A DNA stretch of 64,000 nt from Mycobacterium sp. ACS1612 (lineage in GTDB: Bacteria > Actinomycetota > Actinomycetes > Mycobacteriales > Mycobacteriaceae): contig NZ_LZHZ01000007.1 in assembly GCF_001667505.1 (NCBI RefSeq), forward strand, positions 1 through 64,000. The letters are read 5' to 3'. The notes below the pieces were generated by a model that worked only from the letters and a program-made list of their open reading frames with translations, ran no database searches and was not told the origin of the DNA. The position numbers and the translations under genes were made by a program. Shown in pieces: positions 35,126-43,944 of this stretch (the first letter of the stretch is position 1; each line of letters begins with the position of its first letter).

Positions 35126-36664
35126 TCACCTCTTGATGAGTTGTGCGAGTTCTTCGACAACGAGTTGACGTAGTTCAGCCCGCAGCGCGTCCAAGCTGGG
35201 TTCGGACGGCTTGCCGTTGCGGCGCGGCTGAGGGGGAGTGGGGAGGTCGCGTTCGTTGGAGGCGCGCGGGTAGGCAGGCACCTGGCCCGCCGGGGAGCGC
35301 CACGGTGTGATCCCCGCGAAGTTCGGCATGGTCACCCCGGCGTCGCTGGGATAAGCGATCCGGGTCCAGTTCATCAGGTTGTGCGGTTGCAGGTTTTCGC
35401 CGAGCCCGCTGCGCCCCACGAACCCGGTACCGAGCGTCATGGAAGGCGCCAGGTTGGTGTCCAGCCCGGAGCTGCCGGTGCTGTTGCCGACGTTGACCGA
35501 GACCCGCAAAACCGGCACATGGGTCGCGAACTTGGCTATCACCGAAGGGTTCTCGCTGTGGATGGCGGCCGAGTGCCCGGCGCCGCCGATCCTGACCACC
35601 GCCCGGGCCGCGCGGATGCCGCTGTCAGTGTCGGCGACCGTCGTCATGCCGAGTACCGGGGACAGCTTCTCGTGGGTGAACGGTTCCTCATCGAGAACGC
35701 GGTCGAACGGGGCGATCAACACCCGGGTCTTCGGGGTCACGCGCAGGCCCGACTGCCCGGCGATCCAGGCCGCGTCCCGGCCCACCACATCGGTGTTCAG
35801 GTGCCCGAACGGGAACATGAACTCCCGCAACCGCTGCGCGTCGCCGGGATCGAGGATGTGTGCCCCGTTGCGGGTGAGCGCCGACCGCAGTTTGTCGGCG
35901 ATGGCGTCCTCGGCGATGAGCACGGATTCGTTGGTGCACAACACCGAGTTGTCGAACGCCTTGCTGTCGACGATCCGGCGGGCCGCGGCGGTGACGTCCG
36001 CGCTGGCGTCGACGAAGACCGGGACGTTGCCGGGTCCGACACCGAGCGCTGGATTACCCGACGAATACGCGGCCCGGACGACTCCGGTGCCGCCGGTCGC
36101 GACGATGACGTCGGTGCGCTCGTCGGCCATCAGCGCCTCGGCCAACGGGATGGAGGGTTCCGCCACCACCTGCACGATGCCGTCGGGTGCGCCCGCCCTG
36201 ACGGCGGCCTCGGCAAGTATCCGGGCGGCATCGGCCGAACACTGCTTGGCCCGCGGATGCGGCGCCACGACGACCGCGTTGCGCGTCATCAGCGCCAGGA
36301 TGACGTTGAAGTACACGGTGGCAACAGGATTCGTGGTCGGCGTGATGGCCAGCACCACCCCCGCGGGGCGCGGTATCTCGACGATCTTGTGTGCGGTGTC
36401 GATGCGCGGGGTGATCAGATCCTCGCCGCGGTAGTGCTCGACGATGCCCCTTGAACACGCGCGGTTCTTGATCACCTTGTGCGCGACGACACCCATCTCC
36501 GTCTCGGCGACGGCGGCCTCCGCCAACCGTTCGGCCTCGGCATAGCCCGCGTCGGCGACGGCGCCGACGATCGCGGCGACCGCGGCCTGGTCGTAGTCGG
36601 CGTATGCGCGCGCCGCCCAGCGGGCGCGTTCGAGCAGATGGCCGGCATGCGCAATCGTGGTCAC
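35126..36664 (-). CDS. CoA-acylating aldehyde dehydrogenase with C-terminal targeting helix
   Basis: 512 residues from a GTG at 36664 that overlaps the aminotransferase stop. PduP/EutE-type family: catalytic Cys near residue 243 in KAFDNSVLCTNESVL, cofactor loop VIVATGGTGVVRAAYSSGNP. It converts propanal plus CoA and NAD to propanoyl-CoA. After the catalytic domain, about 60 residues of Pro/Arg-rich linker end in LDALRAELRQLVVEELAQLI, an amphipathic helix at the extreme C-terminus, a typical encapsulation peptide. This is the signature enzyme of the compartment. Confidence 0.92.
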   Translation of the reverse strand: MTTIAHAGHLLERARWAARAYADYDQAAVAAIVGAVADAGYAEAERLAEAAVAETEMGVVAHKVIKNRACSRGIVEHYRGEDLITPRIDTAHKIVEIPRPAGVVLAITPTTNPVATVYFNVILALMTRNAVVVAPHPRAKQCSADAARILAEAAVRAGAPDGIVQVVAEPSIPLAEALMADERTDVIVATGGTGVVRAAYSSGNPALGVGPGNVPVFVDASADVTAAARRIVDSKAFDNSVLCTNESVLIAEDAIADKLRSALTRNGAHILDPGDAQRLREFMFPFGHLNTDVVGRDAAWIAGQSGLRVTPKTRVLIAPFDRVLDEEPFTHEKLSPVLGMTTVADTDSGIRAARAVVRIGGAGHSAAIHSENPSVIAKFATHVPVLRVSVNVGNSTGSSGLDTNLAPSMTLGTGFVGRSGLGENLQPHNLMNWTRIAYPSDAGVTMPNFAGITPWRSPAGQVPAYPRASNERDLPTPPQPRRNGKPSEPSLDALRAELRQLVVEELAQLIKR

Positions 36665-37941
36665 GGCTCTCGCCTCTCCGTCACGGCTTTGCGGGCGCAT
36701 CGCACGGCGACGTCGAGTCGGTCGAGCACGTCCTCACACAGGTCGCGGCCCAACAGAATGCCCGGCTTGAACTGCAGCACACGGGGATCCAGCGTCGAGA
36801 AGATCGCCCAGACCCCGTTTTCGTAGAGTTCCCGCATCACGAACTTGGCGCCCTCGGGGTGGTCGAACTCCAAGCCGATCACCACACCGTTCTGCCGGAT
36901 CCCGACGAACCAGTCGGGGTTGTCGGACTGGATGCGGCGCAGTCCCGCGGCGAACAGGTCGGCGATGTAGTGCACCATCGACCGGACCTCGGGTCTGCTG
37001 GTGATCTCGAGGGTTTTGACACCCGCGACGCAGCCGAGTTCGGCGCCGCCGAACGTCGAGATGTGGGCGAACCCGTCCTCGTCAAGCCATTGCGCCGCAC
37101 GGTCGCTGAGCATCGCCGCCGTGATCGGATACATGCCGCCGGACAGTCCCTTGCCGGTGACGATGATGTCCGGGTCGATGCCGTGTTTGGTGATGGCCCA
37201 CATCTCGCCGGTTCGCATCAACCCGGTCTGCACCTCGTCGGCGATGTAGAGCGCGCCGTGCGCCTCGGCCAGATCCTTGACCGCCTCGAGGTATCCCGGT
37301 GGGGGCAAGGGGAAGCCGTAGGTGGCGGGGATGGTCTCCATGATGACCGCGGCGACGTCGTTTCCGGACAGTGCCTGCGCCATCGCGTCGGTGTCGCCGA
37401 ACGGCACCTGGATGAACAGATCGGGTTGGTCGGACAGGAAGATCTTGGCGAACCGGTCGTCGCCGGTGGCCACGGCCAACCCGGTGTGGCCGTGGTACGC
37501 CTTGACGATCGATACGATCTTGCGGCGTTTGGTGGCGTGTCGTGCGCTCTTGATCGCGATGTCGATGGCCTCGCCGCCACCGGATCCGAACGCCACCTTG
37601 GTGATCGGCGCAGGCGCCGATGCCACCAACCGCTGCGCCAATGCGGTCCGCGCCACCGAGGGGAAGTGGTGGTTGCCGACGTCGAAGTACTCGGTGGCCT
37701 CGGTAATCGCTTGTACGACTTCGGGATTGCGATGGCCGAGGTTGTAGGTGCCGCCATTGAGGTGCATGTCGATCAGCCGACGGCCGCTCATGTCCCACAG
37801 GTAGTAGCCGTCGCGGCGGTCGATCACCAGGTCGACGCCTTCGTCGATCCAGAACTGCGTCTTGCCCGGATTCCAGAACTGCTTGGCCTGGTCCAAGACC
37901 TGGGCCTTGGAGTCGAACGAGAACGCGCCGTAGTCGTACAT
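36661..37941 (-). CDS. Class III PLP enzyme, probable aminopropanol-phosphate phospho-lyase
   Basis: 426 residues from the ATG at 37941 with GAGGAG 6 bases upstream. Class III aminotransferase fold: SGGGEAIDIAIKSARHATKR, AYHGHTGLAVATGD, LYIADEVQTGLMRTG, and the PLP Lys in VTGKGLSGGMYPI. In RMM loci this family is thought to act as a phospho-lyase on 1-amino-2-propanol phosphate, releasing ammonia, phosphate and propanal. A true transaminase role (aminoacetone) is also possible. First gene of the shell operon. Confidence 0.83.
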   Translation of the reverse strand: MYDYGAFSFDSKAQVLDQAKQFWNPGKTQFWIDEGVDLVIDRRDGYYLWDMSGRRLIDMHLNGGTYNLGHRNPEVVQAITEATEYFDVGNHHFPSVARTALAQRLVASAPAPITKVAFGSGGGEAIDIAIKSARHATKRRKIVSIVKAYHGHTGLAVATGDDRFAKIFLSDQPDLFIQVPFGDTDAMAQALSGNDVAAVIMETIPATYGFPLPPPGYLEAVKDLAEAHGALYIADEVQTGLMRTGEMWAITKHGIDPDIIVTGKGLSGGMYPITAAMLSDRAAQWLDEDGFAHISTFGGAELGCVAGVKTLEITSRPEVRSMVHYIADLFAAGLRRIQSDNPDWFVGIRQNGVVIGLEFDHPEGAKFVMRELYENGVWAIFSTLDPRVLQFKPGILLGRDLCEDVLDRLDVAVRCARKAVTERREP

Positions 37942-37972
37942 GCGGCTCCTCTGCGGAGTTGAGGCAGCCCTC

Positions 37973-38002
37973 ACCATAAAAAGGATGGACCATTTATGTC
38001 AA
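37973..38002 (-). promoter_or_regulatory. SigA-type promoter of the shell operon with operator in the spacer
   Basis: On the minus strand a perfect TTGACA (complement of 37997-38002) is followed after 18 bases by TATGGT (complement of 37973-37978), about 30 bases before the aminotransferase start codon. The 9-base palindrome ATGGACCAT (37985-37993) lies between the two boxes, where a bound repressor would block the polymerase. Confidence 0.6.
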
Positions 38003-38005
38003 TGG

Positions 38006-38044
38006 TTGAAGAAGGGTCTTGCCAAGCTTAATTGGTAGTGCCAA
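38006..38044 (+). promoter_or_regulatory. Candidate rightward promoter and palindromes of the permease/dehydratase operon
   Basis: TTGAAG (38006-38011) and TTAATT/TAATTG (38028-38034) are spaced 16-17 bases. Overlapping them are CCAA-GCTTAA-TTGG (38023-38036 region) and TTGG-TAGTG-CCAA (38032-38044), related to the palindrome before the GntR gene. The rightward gene begins at 38114. Confidence 0.4.
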
Positions 38045-38113
38045 ACTCCAAGGGTTCGTGCTGTGGCGTGCGCCACACCGGATTGCCCGTCGACCGCTCG
38101 GAAGGCTGCCCAT

Positions 38114-39652
38114 ATGACCGACCAAGTCGAAATCCGCGACGAAAACCATAAGACCGGCCAGGTTCAGCGACTGAAACCGAATGCCGTCGGGATCGTCGGC
38201 GTGATGTTCATGGCGGTGGCCACGGCCGCCCCCATCACTGCAATGGTCGGCAACGTCCCGATCGCGGTCGGCTTCGGAAATGGTTCGCACGCGCCTGCGG
38301 GCTACCTGGTGGCGACGATCGTGCTGTCGTTGTTCGCCATCGGCTACGCCACCATGGCCAAGCACCTCACCGCCACCGGTGCCTTCTACGGATACATCGC
38401 CCACGGGTTGGGCCGAATCGTCGGCATGGCCAGCGGTGCACTCATCACGATGGCCTACGTCGTCTTCGAGGGCTCACTGATCGGCATCTTCTCGTTCTTC
38501 TTCCAGAACCTGATGCAGTCGCAACTCGGCATCCACGTCCACTGGATCGTTCCCGCGTTGCTGATGTTGGTGCTCAACTCGGTGCTCGCCTACTACGACA
38601 TCAACATCGCCGCCAAGGTGCTCGGCGTGTTCCTGATAACCGAGATCATCATGCTGTCCCTCGGGGCACTCGCGGTGCTGTTCCACGGTGGCGGCCCTGA
38701 CGGGTTCGCAATCGGTGAGACGCTGAACCCGATCGGGGCGTTCCAGCCCGCGGCCGGAATCGCAGGTGCGAGTGCCGGACTGGGCCTGTTCTTCGCGTTC
38801 TGGTCATGGGTGGGATTCGAATCGACCGCCATGTACGGCGAGGAGTCGCGCAACCCGAAGAAGATCATCCCGATCGCGACCGTGGCGAGCGTTCTCGGCA
38901 TCGGCCTGTTCTACGTGTTCGTCTCATGGATGGCGGTGGCGGGTACCGGTCCGCAGCACGCGATCGACCTGGCGCAGGACGCCGCCACTGCAGGCGACAT
39001 CTTCTTCGGCCCGGTGCGCGGTTACTACGGTGAGTGGGCGATCACGATGTTCAACATCCTGCTGTGCACCGGTTCGTTCGCGTGCGGCATGGCGTTTCAC
39101 AACTGCGCGTCTCGCTACCTGTATGCGCTTGGCCGCGAAGGCCTTTCGAAGCGGCTGCAGCGGACCATCGGCGCCACGCATCACAAGCATGGATCCCCGC
39201 ACATCGCATCGTTCGTGCAGACCGGCGTGACACTGGTGATCATCCTGGCCTTCCTGGCCGCAGGTATGGATCCGTACGTGCACATGTACACGCTGCTGGC
39301 CATTCTCGGCACGATGGCGATCCTGATCGTGCAGTCACTGTGCGCGTTCGCGGTGATCAGTTTCTTCCACTTCCGCAAGAACCACCCGACCAGCAAGCAC
39401 TGGTTCCGGACGTTCATCTCGCCCCTGCTCGGTGGCATCGGGATGCTGTATGTCGTGCTGCTGTTGTGGCAGCACAAAGAGGCGGCGGCGGGCGCGGCGG
39501 CAGGAACGCTGCTGTTCAAGTTGACGCCGTGGATTGTCGTCGGGCTGTTCGTCTTCGGAGGGGGCCTGGCACTCTACTTCAAGTACCGTGATCCTCGTCG
39601 CTTCGAGTTGATCGGCCGGATCGTCTACGACGAAACCGAAGTCCGCGAGTAG
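38114..39652 (+). CDS. APC-family amine/amino-acid permease
   Basis: 512 residues from the ATG at 38114 (an earlier ATG at 38063 has no ribosome site). About twelve transmembrane helices; the APC signature appears as NAVGIVGVMFMAVATAAPIT and FFAFWSWVGFESTAMYGEES. Permeases of this type in RMM and ethanolamine loci bring in the amino alcohol. Here it most likely imports 1-amino-2-propanol or ethanolamine. It heads the operon divergent from the shell genes and is followed 16 bases later by the diol dehydratase. Confidence 0.88.
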   Translation: MTDQVEIRDENHKTGQVQRLKPNAVGIVGVMFMAVATAAPITAMVGNVPIAVGFGNGSHAPAGYLVATIVLSLFAIGYATMAKHLTATGAFYGYIAHGLGRIVGMASGALITMAYVVFEGSLIGIFSFFFQNLMQSQLGIHVHWIVPALLMLVLNSVLAYYDINIAAKVLGVFLITEIIMLSLGALAVLFHGGGPDGFAIGETLNPIGAFQPAAGIAGASAGLGLFFAFWSWVGFESTAMYGEESRNPKKIIPIATVASVLGIGLFYVFVSWMAVAGTGPQHAIDLAQDAATAGDIFFGPVRGYYGEWAITMFNILLCTGSFACGMAFHNCASRYLYALGREGLSKRLQRTIGATHHKHGSPHIASFVQTGVTLVIILAFLAAGMDPYVHMYTLLAILGTMAILIVQSLCAFAVISFFHFRKNHPTSKHWFRTFISPLLGGIGMLYVVLLLWQHKEAAAGAAAGTLLFKLTPWIVVGLFVFGGGLALYFKYRDPRRFELIGRIVYDETEVRE

Positions 39653-39668
39653 GAGAGCTGTCCCGCCA

Positions 39669-41918
39669 GTGCGCGAAAAGGATCTCGACCTGGGGCGGAT
39701 GCGGGTTCTCGACGCGAAACCGGTGAATCTCGACGGGTTCTCTGTGACCAACCCTGAGCTCGGACTCGTCGCCATGCGCAGTCCGTACGACCCCGAGCCC
39801 TCGCTGGTGGTCCGCGACGGCGTGGTCCTCGAGTTGGACGGCAAGCACGCGCAGGATTTCGACGTCATCGACGAGTTCATCGCGCACTACGGGCTGGATC
39901 TCGACGCGGCCGCAGAGGCGATGGCGCTCGACGATGCGGTGCTGGCCCGGATGACGGTCGACGTCAACGTGCCGCGGGCCGAGGTGGTCCGGTTGATCGG
40001 CGGAACAACGCCCGCCAAGCTGGCGCGGGTCGTCGCGCTGCTCAGCCCCGTCGAGATGCAGATGGCGATGAGCAAGATGCGCGCCAGGAGAACGCCGAGC
40101 AATCAGGCGCACGTGACCAACCAACTGGACGATCCGCTGCTCATCGCCGCCGACGCGGCCAGCGCCGTCGCATACGGCTTTCGTGAGGTCGAGACGACGG
40201 TGCCGGTGCTCGGCGACGCCCCGTCCAACGCGGTGGCGTTGCTCATCGGCAGCCAGGTGGGCATACCCGGGGCGATGGCGCAGTGCTCGATCGAAGAGGC
40301 ACTGGAGTTGCGGCTGGGGCTGCGCGGCCTGACCAGTTACGCCGAGACCATCTCCATCTACGGCACCGAGCAGGTGTTCGTCGACGGTGATGACACCCCG
40401 TTCTCGAAGGCGTTGCTGACCTCCGCCTATGCCTCCCGTGGGCTCAAGATGCGGGTCACCAGTGGTGGCGGTGCCGAGGTGCTGATGGGTGCCGCGGAGA
40501 AATGCTCGATCTTGTACCTGGAGTCGCGGTGCGTCTCGCTGGCGCGCGCGTTGGGGTCACAGGGTGTGCAGAACGGTGGCATCGACGGTGTCGGCGTGGT
40601 GTCCTCCGTGCCCGAGGGCATGAAGGAACTGCTCGCCGAGAACCTGATGGTGATGCTGCGCGATCTGGAATCCTGCGCGGGCAACGACAATCTGATCTCA
40701 GAGTCCGACATCCGGCGGAGCGCACACACGCTGCCCGTCCTGCTCGCCGGCGCCGACTTCATCTTCTCCGGCTTCGGTTCGATTCCGCGGTACGACAACG
40801 CGTTCGCGTTGTCGAACTTCAACGCCGACGACATGGACGACTTTCTCGTGCTGCAACGTGATTGGGCCGCCGACGGCGGACTGCGCACCGTGCCTGCAGA
40901 ACACCTCGCGCAAGTCCGTCGACGCGCGGCGACCGCGGTGCAGGCGGTCTACCGCGACCTCGGACTCGCCGACTACGACGACGCGCGAATTGACGAAGTG
41001 GTCGTGGCCAACGATTCTCGTGACCTGTCACCGGGTTACCCGAAGATGGTGGCAGAGGCGGCCGCGGCCATCGAGGCCAAGCAGTTGACGGTGTTCGACG
41101 TGATCGCCTCGCTGAAGCGAACCGGCTTCGACGATGAGGCCGAATCGATCATGCGGCTCACCCGAGAACGACTGCGCGGTGACCAACTGCAGACATCGGC
41201 GATCTTCGACGAGAACTTCCGGGTGCTGTCGAAACTGACCGATCCCAACGACTATGCCGGCCCAGGCACCGGATACGCGCCGTCGCCGCGGCGCCGCGCG
41301 GAGATCGACGACATCCGGCAGGCACGCACTGTGCCCGAACTGACCGCCGACCAGGACGAGCACCGCGATCACCTCTCGATCACCACGATCGAGCCCGCTC
41401 AGCAGGGCAGCGATCCCCGCGAGGTGTGCATCGGCTTGTCGCCTGCGTTCGCCCGCACCGTGTGGCTGACGCTGTGCGGTCTGCCGATCGGCGAGGTGCT
41501 GCGCCAGATCGAGGCAGGCCTGGAAGAGGAGGGCTGTGTGCCGCGGTTGGTCAGGGTCAGATCGACGATCGACGTCGGCCTGATCGGACTCACCGCCGCC
41601 CGGCTGTCGGGCTCGGGAATCGGAATCGGTTTGCAGGGCAAGGGAACCGCGCTGATTCATCGCCGTGATCTGACGCCGCTGGCCAACCTTGAACTGTTCA
41701 GCGTCGCGCCGCTGCTGACCGCGAGGATGTACCGCGAACTCGGTAAGAACGCGGGCAGGCACGCCAAGGGCATGACGCCCGTCCCGATTCTCAGCGGCGG
41801 CACCGACGAATCGATCTCGGCGCGTTACCAGGCTCGCACCGTCGCGCTCGTGGCGCTGGAGCGTGATCTGTGCGAACCAGGACAGCCGCCGCTGACGGTG
41901 AAGGCGACGCGGAGATGA
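39669..41918 (+). CDS. B12-dependent diol/glycerol dehydratase, large and medium subunits fused
   Basis: 749 residues from a GTG. Residues 1 to about 555 are PduC/DhaB-like: KMRARRTPSNQAHVTN (active-site His), REVETTV (Glu), SQGVQNGGIDG (Gln), AGNDNLI (Asp) and DFIFSGFGSIPRYDNAF (Ser), the substrate and metal ligands known in Klebsiella diol dehydratase. Residues from about 590 on are PduD-like: SGSGIGIGLQGKGTALIHRRD, LANLELFSVAPLLT. The two are separate chains in enterobacteria. The enzyme turns 1,2-propanediol into propanal, or glycerol into 3-hydroxypropanal, using adenosylcobalamin. Confidence 0.93.
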   Translation: MREKDLDLGRMRVLDAKPVNLDGFSVTNPELGLVAMRSPYDPEPSLVVRDGVVLELDGKHAQDFDVIDEFIAHYGLDLDAAAEAMALDDAVLARMTVDVNVPRAEVVRLIGGTTPAKLARVVALLSPVEMQMAMSKMRARRTPSNQAHVTNQLDDPLLIAADAASAVAYGFREVETTVPVLGDAPSNAVALLIGSQVGIPGAMAQCSIEEALELRLGLRGLTSYAETISIYGTEQVFVDGDDTPFSKALLTSAYASRGLKMRVTSGGGAEVLMGAAEKCSILYLESRCVSLARALGSQGVQNGGIDGVGVVSSVPEGMKELLAENLMVMLRDLESCAGNDNLISESDIRRSAHTLPVLLAGADFIFSGFGSIPRYDNAFALSNFNADDMDDFLVLQRDWAADGGLRTVPAEHLAQVRRRAATAVQAVYRDLGLADYDDARIDEVVVANDSRDLSPGYPKMVAEAAAAIEAKQLTVFDVIASLKRTGFDDEAESIMRLTRERLRGDQLQTSAIFDENFRVLSKLTDPNDYAGPGTGYAPSPRRRAEIDDIRQARTVPELTADQDEHRDHLSITTIEPAQQGSDPREVCIGLSPAFARTVWLTLCGLPIGEVLRQIEAGLEEEGCVPRLVRVRSTIDVGLIGLTAARLSGSGIGIGLQGKGTALIHRRDLTPLANLELFSVAPLLTARMYRELGKNAGRHAKGMTPVPILSGGTDESISARYQARTVALVALERDLCEPGQPPLTVKATRR

Positions 41919-42250
41919 GTGCCGACAAGTTCACGGTGCAGGCGGCCGTCGACGGCAAACTGCAGCTTTCCGACCTACGGATGGAGCCCGCCACGCTGGC
42001 GCACCAGGCCGACGTGGCGAGGGCGGGCGGCAACCCGCAACTGGCCGAGAACTTCCTGCGCGCAGCGGAATTGGCCACCCTCGACGGTGAAGAGGTGATG
42101 GGCCTCTACGAGGCGCTGCGCCCACACCGCTCCACGGCAGAGGAACTGGAGTCGTTGCGGGCATCGCTCGAGGCGCGCGGCGCCGCGCGGTGCGCGGAAC
42201 TCGTGCGGCACGCCGCGGCGGTGTACGCGCGGCGAGGTCTGTTGCGTTGA
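41915..42250 (+). CDS. Diol/glycerol dehydratase small subunit
   Basis: 111 residues from an ATG overlapping the fused-subunit stop by 4 bases. PduE/DhaE-like: LQLSDLRMEPATLAHQADVA, NPQLAENFLRAAELATL and EVMGLYEALRPHRSTAEEL. It is shorter at the N-terminus than PduE of enterobacteria, which carries a targeting extension there. Completes the heterooligomeric dehydratase. Confidence 0.92.
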   Translation: MSADKFTVQAAVDGKLQLSDLRMEPATLAHQADVARAGGNPQLAENFLRAAELATLDGEEVMGLYEALRPHRSTAEELESLRASLEARGAARCAELVRHAAAVYARRGLLR

Positions 42251-43944
42251 TCGTCGCCGGAATCGACGTCGGCAACCACACCACCGAGATCGTGATGGCC
42301 CGCGTCGGCAGCGGCACGGTCGAGACGATCGCGCACGGGCAGGCGCCGACACGCGGGCGCAAGGGTTCGAGAGAGTCGCTGGAAGGCGCCGCGGCACTGC
42401 TGCACAAGCTCGAAGTCGACGCCGACGTGACGGTCGAACGACTCCTGCTCGCCACCCTGCGCCCGGTGGACACCTCGACGGCCCCGCTGCCCCCTGCCTC
42501 GTCGCCGCGTTCGCCGGTACGCAGTCTGCGTAAGCCGGACGCCAGAACCCCGGCGGGGACCGGTTCAGCGGTCGGCCGCCACGTCCCGCTCGCCGAATTG
42601 ACCGGCGAGGGTATCAGCGGGCCGGTGATCGTATCGGTGGACGCACTGACCGATTTCGAGGTGGCGGCAGCACAGATCACCGATGCCGTCGGTCGCGGTT
42701 GGCAGATCGTCGGCGTGATCGCCGCTCAGGACGATGCCGTGCTGATCCGCAACCGGATCCCGATCGACGTACCCGTGGTCGACGAGGTCGACCTCGACGG
42801 CCTCGACTCCGGTGCGCTCGTTGCGGTGGAGGTGGTCGAAGAGGGCCGGGCATACCGGGCCTTGGCCGATCCGATCGCGTTGACGGCCGCGTTGCAGTTG
42901 GCCGACCACGAGATTCACGACGTCGCGGAATTCACAAGGGAATTGTCGGATTCACCGGCCATCGCCGTGACTCGGCGGACGGGTCCACACGTGGCTCCCG
43001 CGCCGGACGGCGACTACGTCGACTGTCGGGTCGACGGCGAGGTGGCCAGGTATACCCCGTCGCAGGCGCACAGTGTGTTGCGACTGCGCTCGCCGGGAAA
43101 CGTGGTGGCGGTGCGCATCGCGGCGATCCCGACAGCCGAACAGGGACTGGCAGTCGACGACGCGTTCTTCACCGACCTGTCGTCGGTCGACAACGGTGCG
43201 TGGCTGCGTCGCGGTGTCGTCGACGCCCGCGGAACGGTCGTCGCACTCCTTGCGGCCGAACATGTTTCGGACGCGGCGGCGACCCTGACAGAGTTGACCG
43301 GCAGGCCCGCCGACACGCTCGCCAGCGAACCGGAGGCGTCGGCGTGCGGTGCTCACACGACACCGGGATTGCCGCCCGACTCGATTGTGTGCGATATCGG
43401 CGGCGGCACCATCGACGTGGTGGGTGCGCACCGCACCGTGATCGCGGCGGGCGCCGGTGAGAGCATCACGGTCGCGGTGTCCCGTGTGCTCGGTGTTCCG
43501 CGCGCACTCGCGGAGCGGGTGAAGCGCACACCTGCACTGCGCGTGGAGAATCCGCACATCGCGCACGAGGAGGACGGCCGCCGCGTCTTCCTCGATCAGC
43601 CGGCAGGCGCCGATGCCATCGGGTGGCTGTGCAACCGGGGAAGCGCCGGTCTCGTGCCGTTCTCCAGCAGGCTGGCAGCCGAAGAGTGGCGAAGTCTGCG
43701 GTTGGCCATCAAGCAGGAAACGGTGGCCGCCAACATCGCTCGTTGTCTGCGGGCGTTCGACGATCCACCGAGGGCGCTGGTGTTGGCCGGAGGCGGCGCG
43801 CTCGACGACGAACTGTTGCGTACCGTGGCCGAATCGCTGCGCTCGATACCGATCGCGGTCGGCAGGGCCAACATCGACGGCAGGCACGGGCCGCGGTACG
43901 CGGTGGCCTCAGGCCTGGTGCACCGCTACGCGCAGACCGGCTAG
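42247..43944 (+). CDS. Diol dehydratase reactivase, large subunit (PduG/DdrA-like)
   Basis: 565 residues from a TTG at 42247 overlapping the small-subunit stop; an in-frame start further upstream would lie inside that gene. ASKHA ATPase fold: IVAGIDVGNHTTEIVMARVG at the front and VCDIGGGTIDVVGAHRTVI near residue 385, with VLAGGGALDDELL near the end. It exchanges damaged cobalamin for intact cofactor at the cost of ATP. The small reactivase partner (PduH/DdrB) is not found beside it. Confidence 0.9.
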   Translation: MIVAGIDVGNHTTEIVMARVGSGTVETIAHGQAPTRGRKGSRESLEGAAALLHKLEVDADVTVERLLLATLRPVDTSTAPLPPASSPRSPVRSLRKPDARTPAGTGSAVGRHVPLAELTGEGISGPVIVSVDALTDFEVAAAQITDAVGRGWQIVGVIAAQDDAVLIRNRIPIDVPVVDEVDLDGLDSGALVAVEVVEEGRAYRALADPIALTAALQLADHEIHDVAEFTRELSDSPAIAVTRRTGPHVAPAPDGDYVDCRVDGEVARYTPSQAHSVLRLRSPGNVVAVRIAAIPTAEQGLAVDDAFFTDLSSVDNGAWLRRGVVDARGTVVALLAAEHVSDAAATLTELTGRPADTLASEPEASACGAHTTPGLPPDSIVCDIGGGTIDVVGAHRTVIAAGAGESITVAVSRVLGVPRALAERVKRTPALRVENPHIAHEEDGRRVFLDQPAGADAIGWLCNRGSAGLVPFSSRLAAEEWRSLRLAIKQETVAANIARCLRAFDDPPRALVLAGGGALDDELLRTVAESLRSIPIAVGRANIDGRHGPRYAVASGLVHRYAQTG

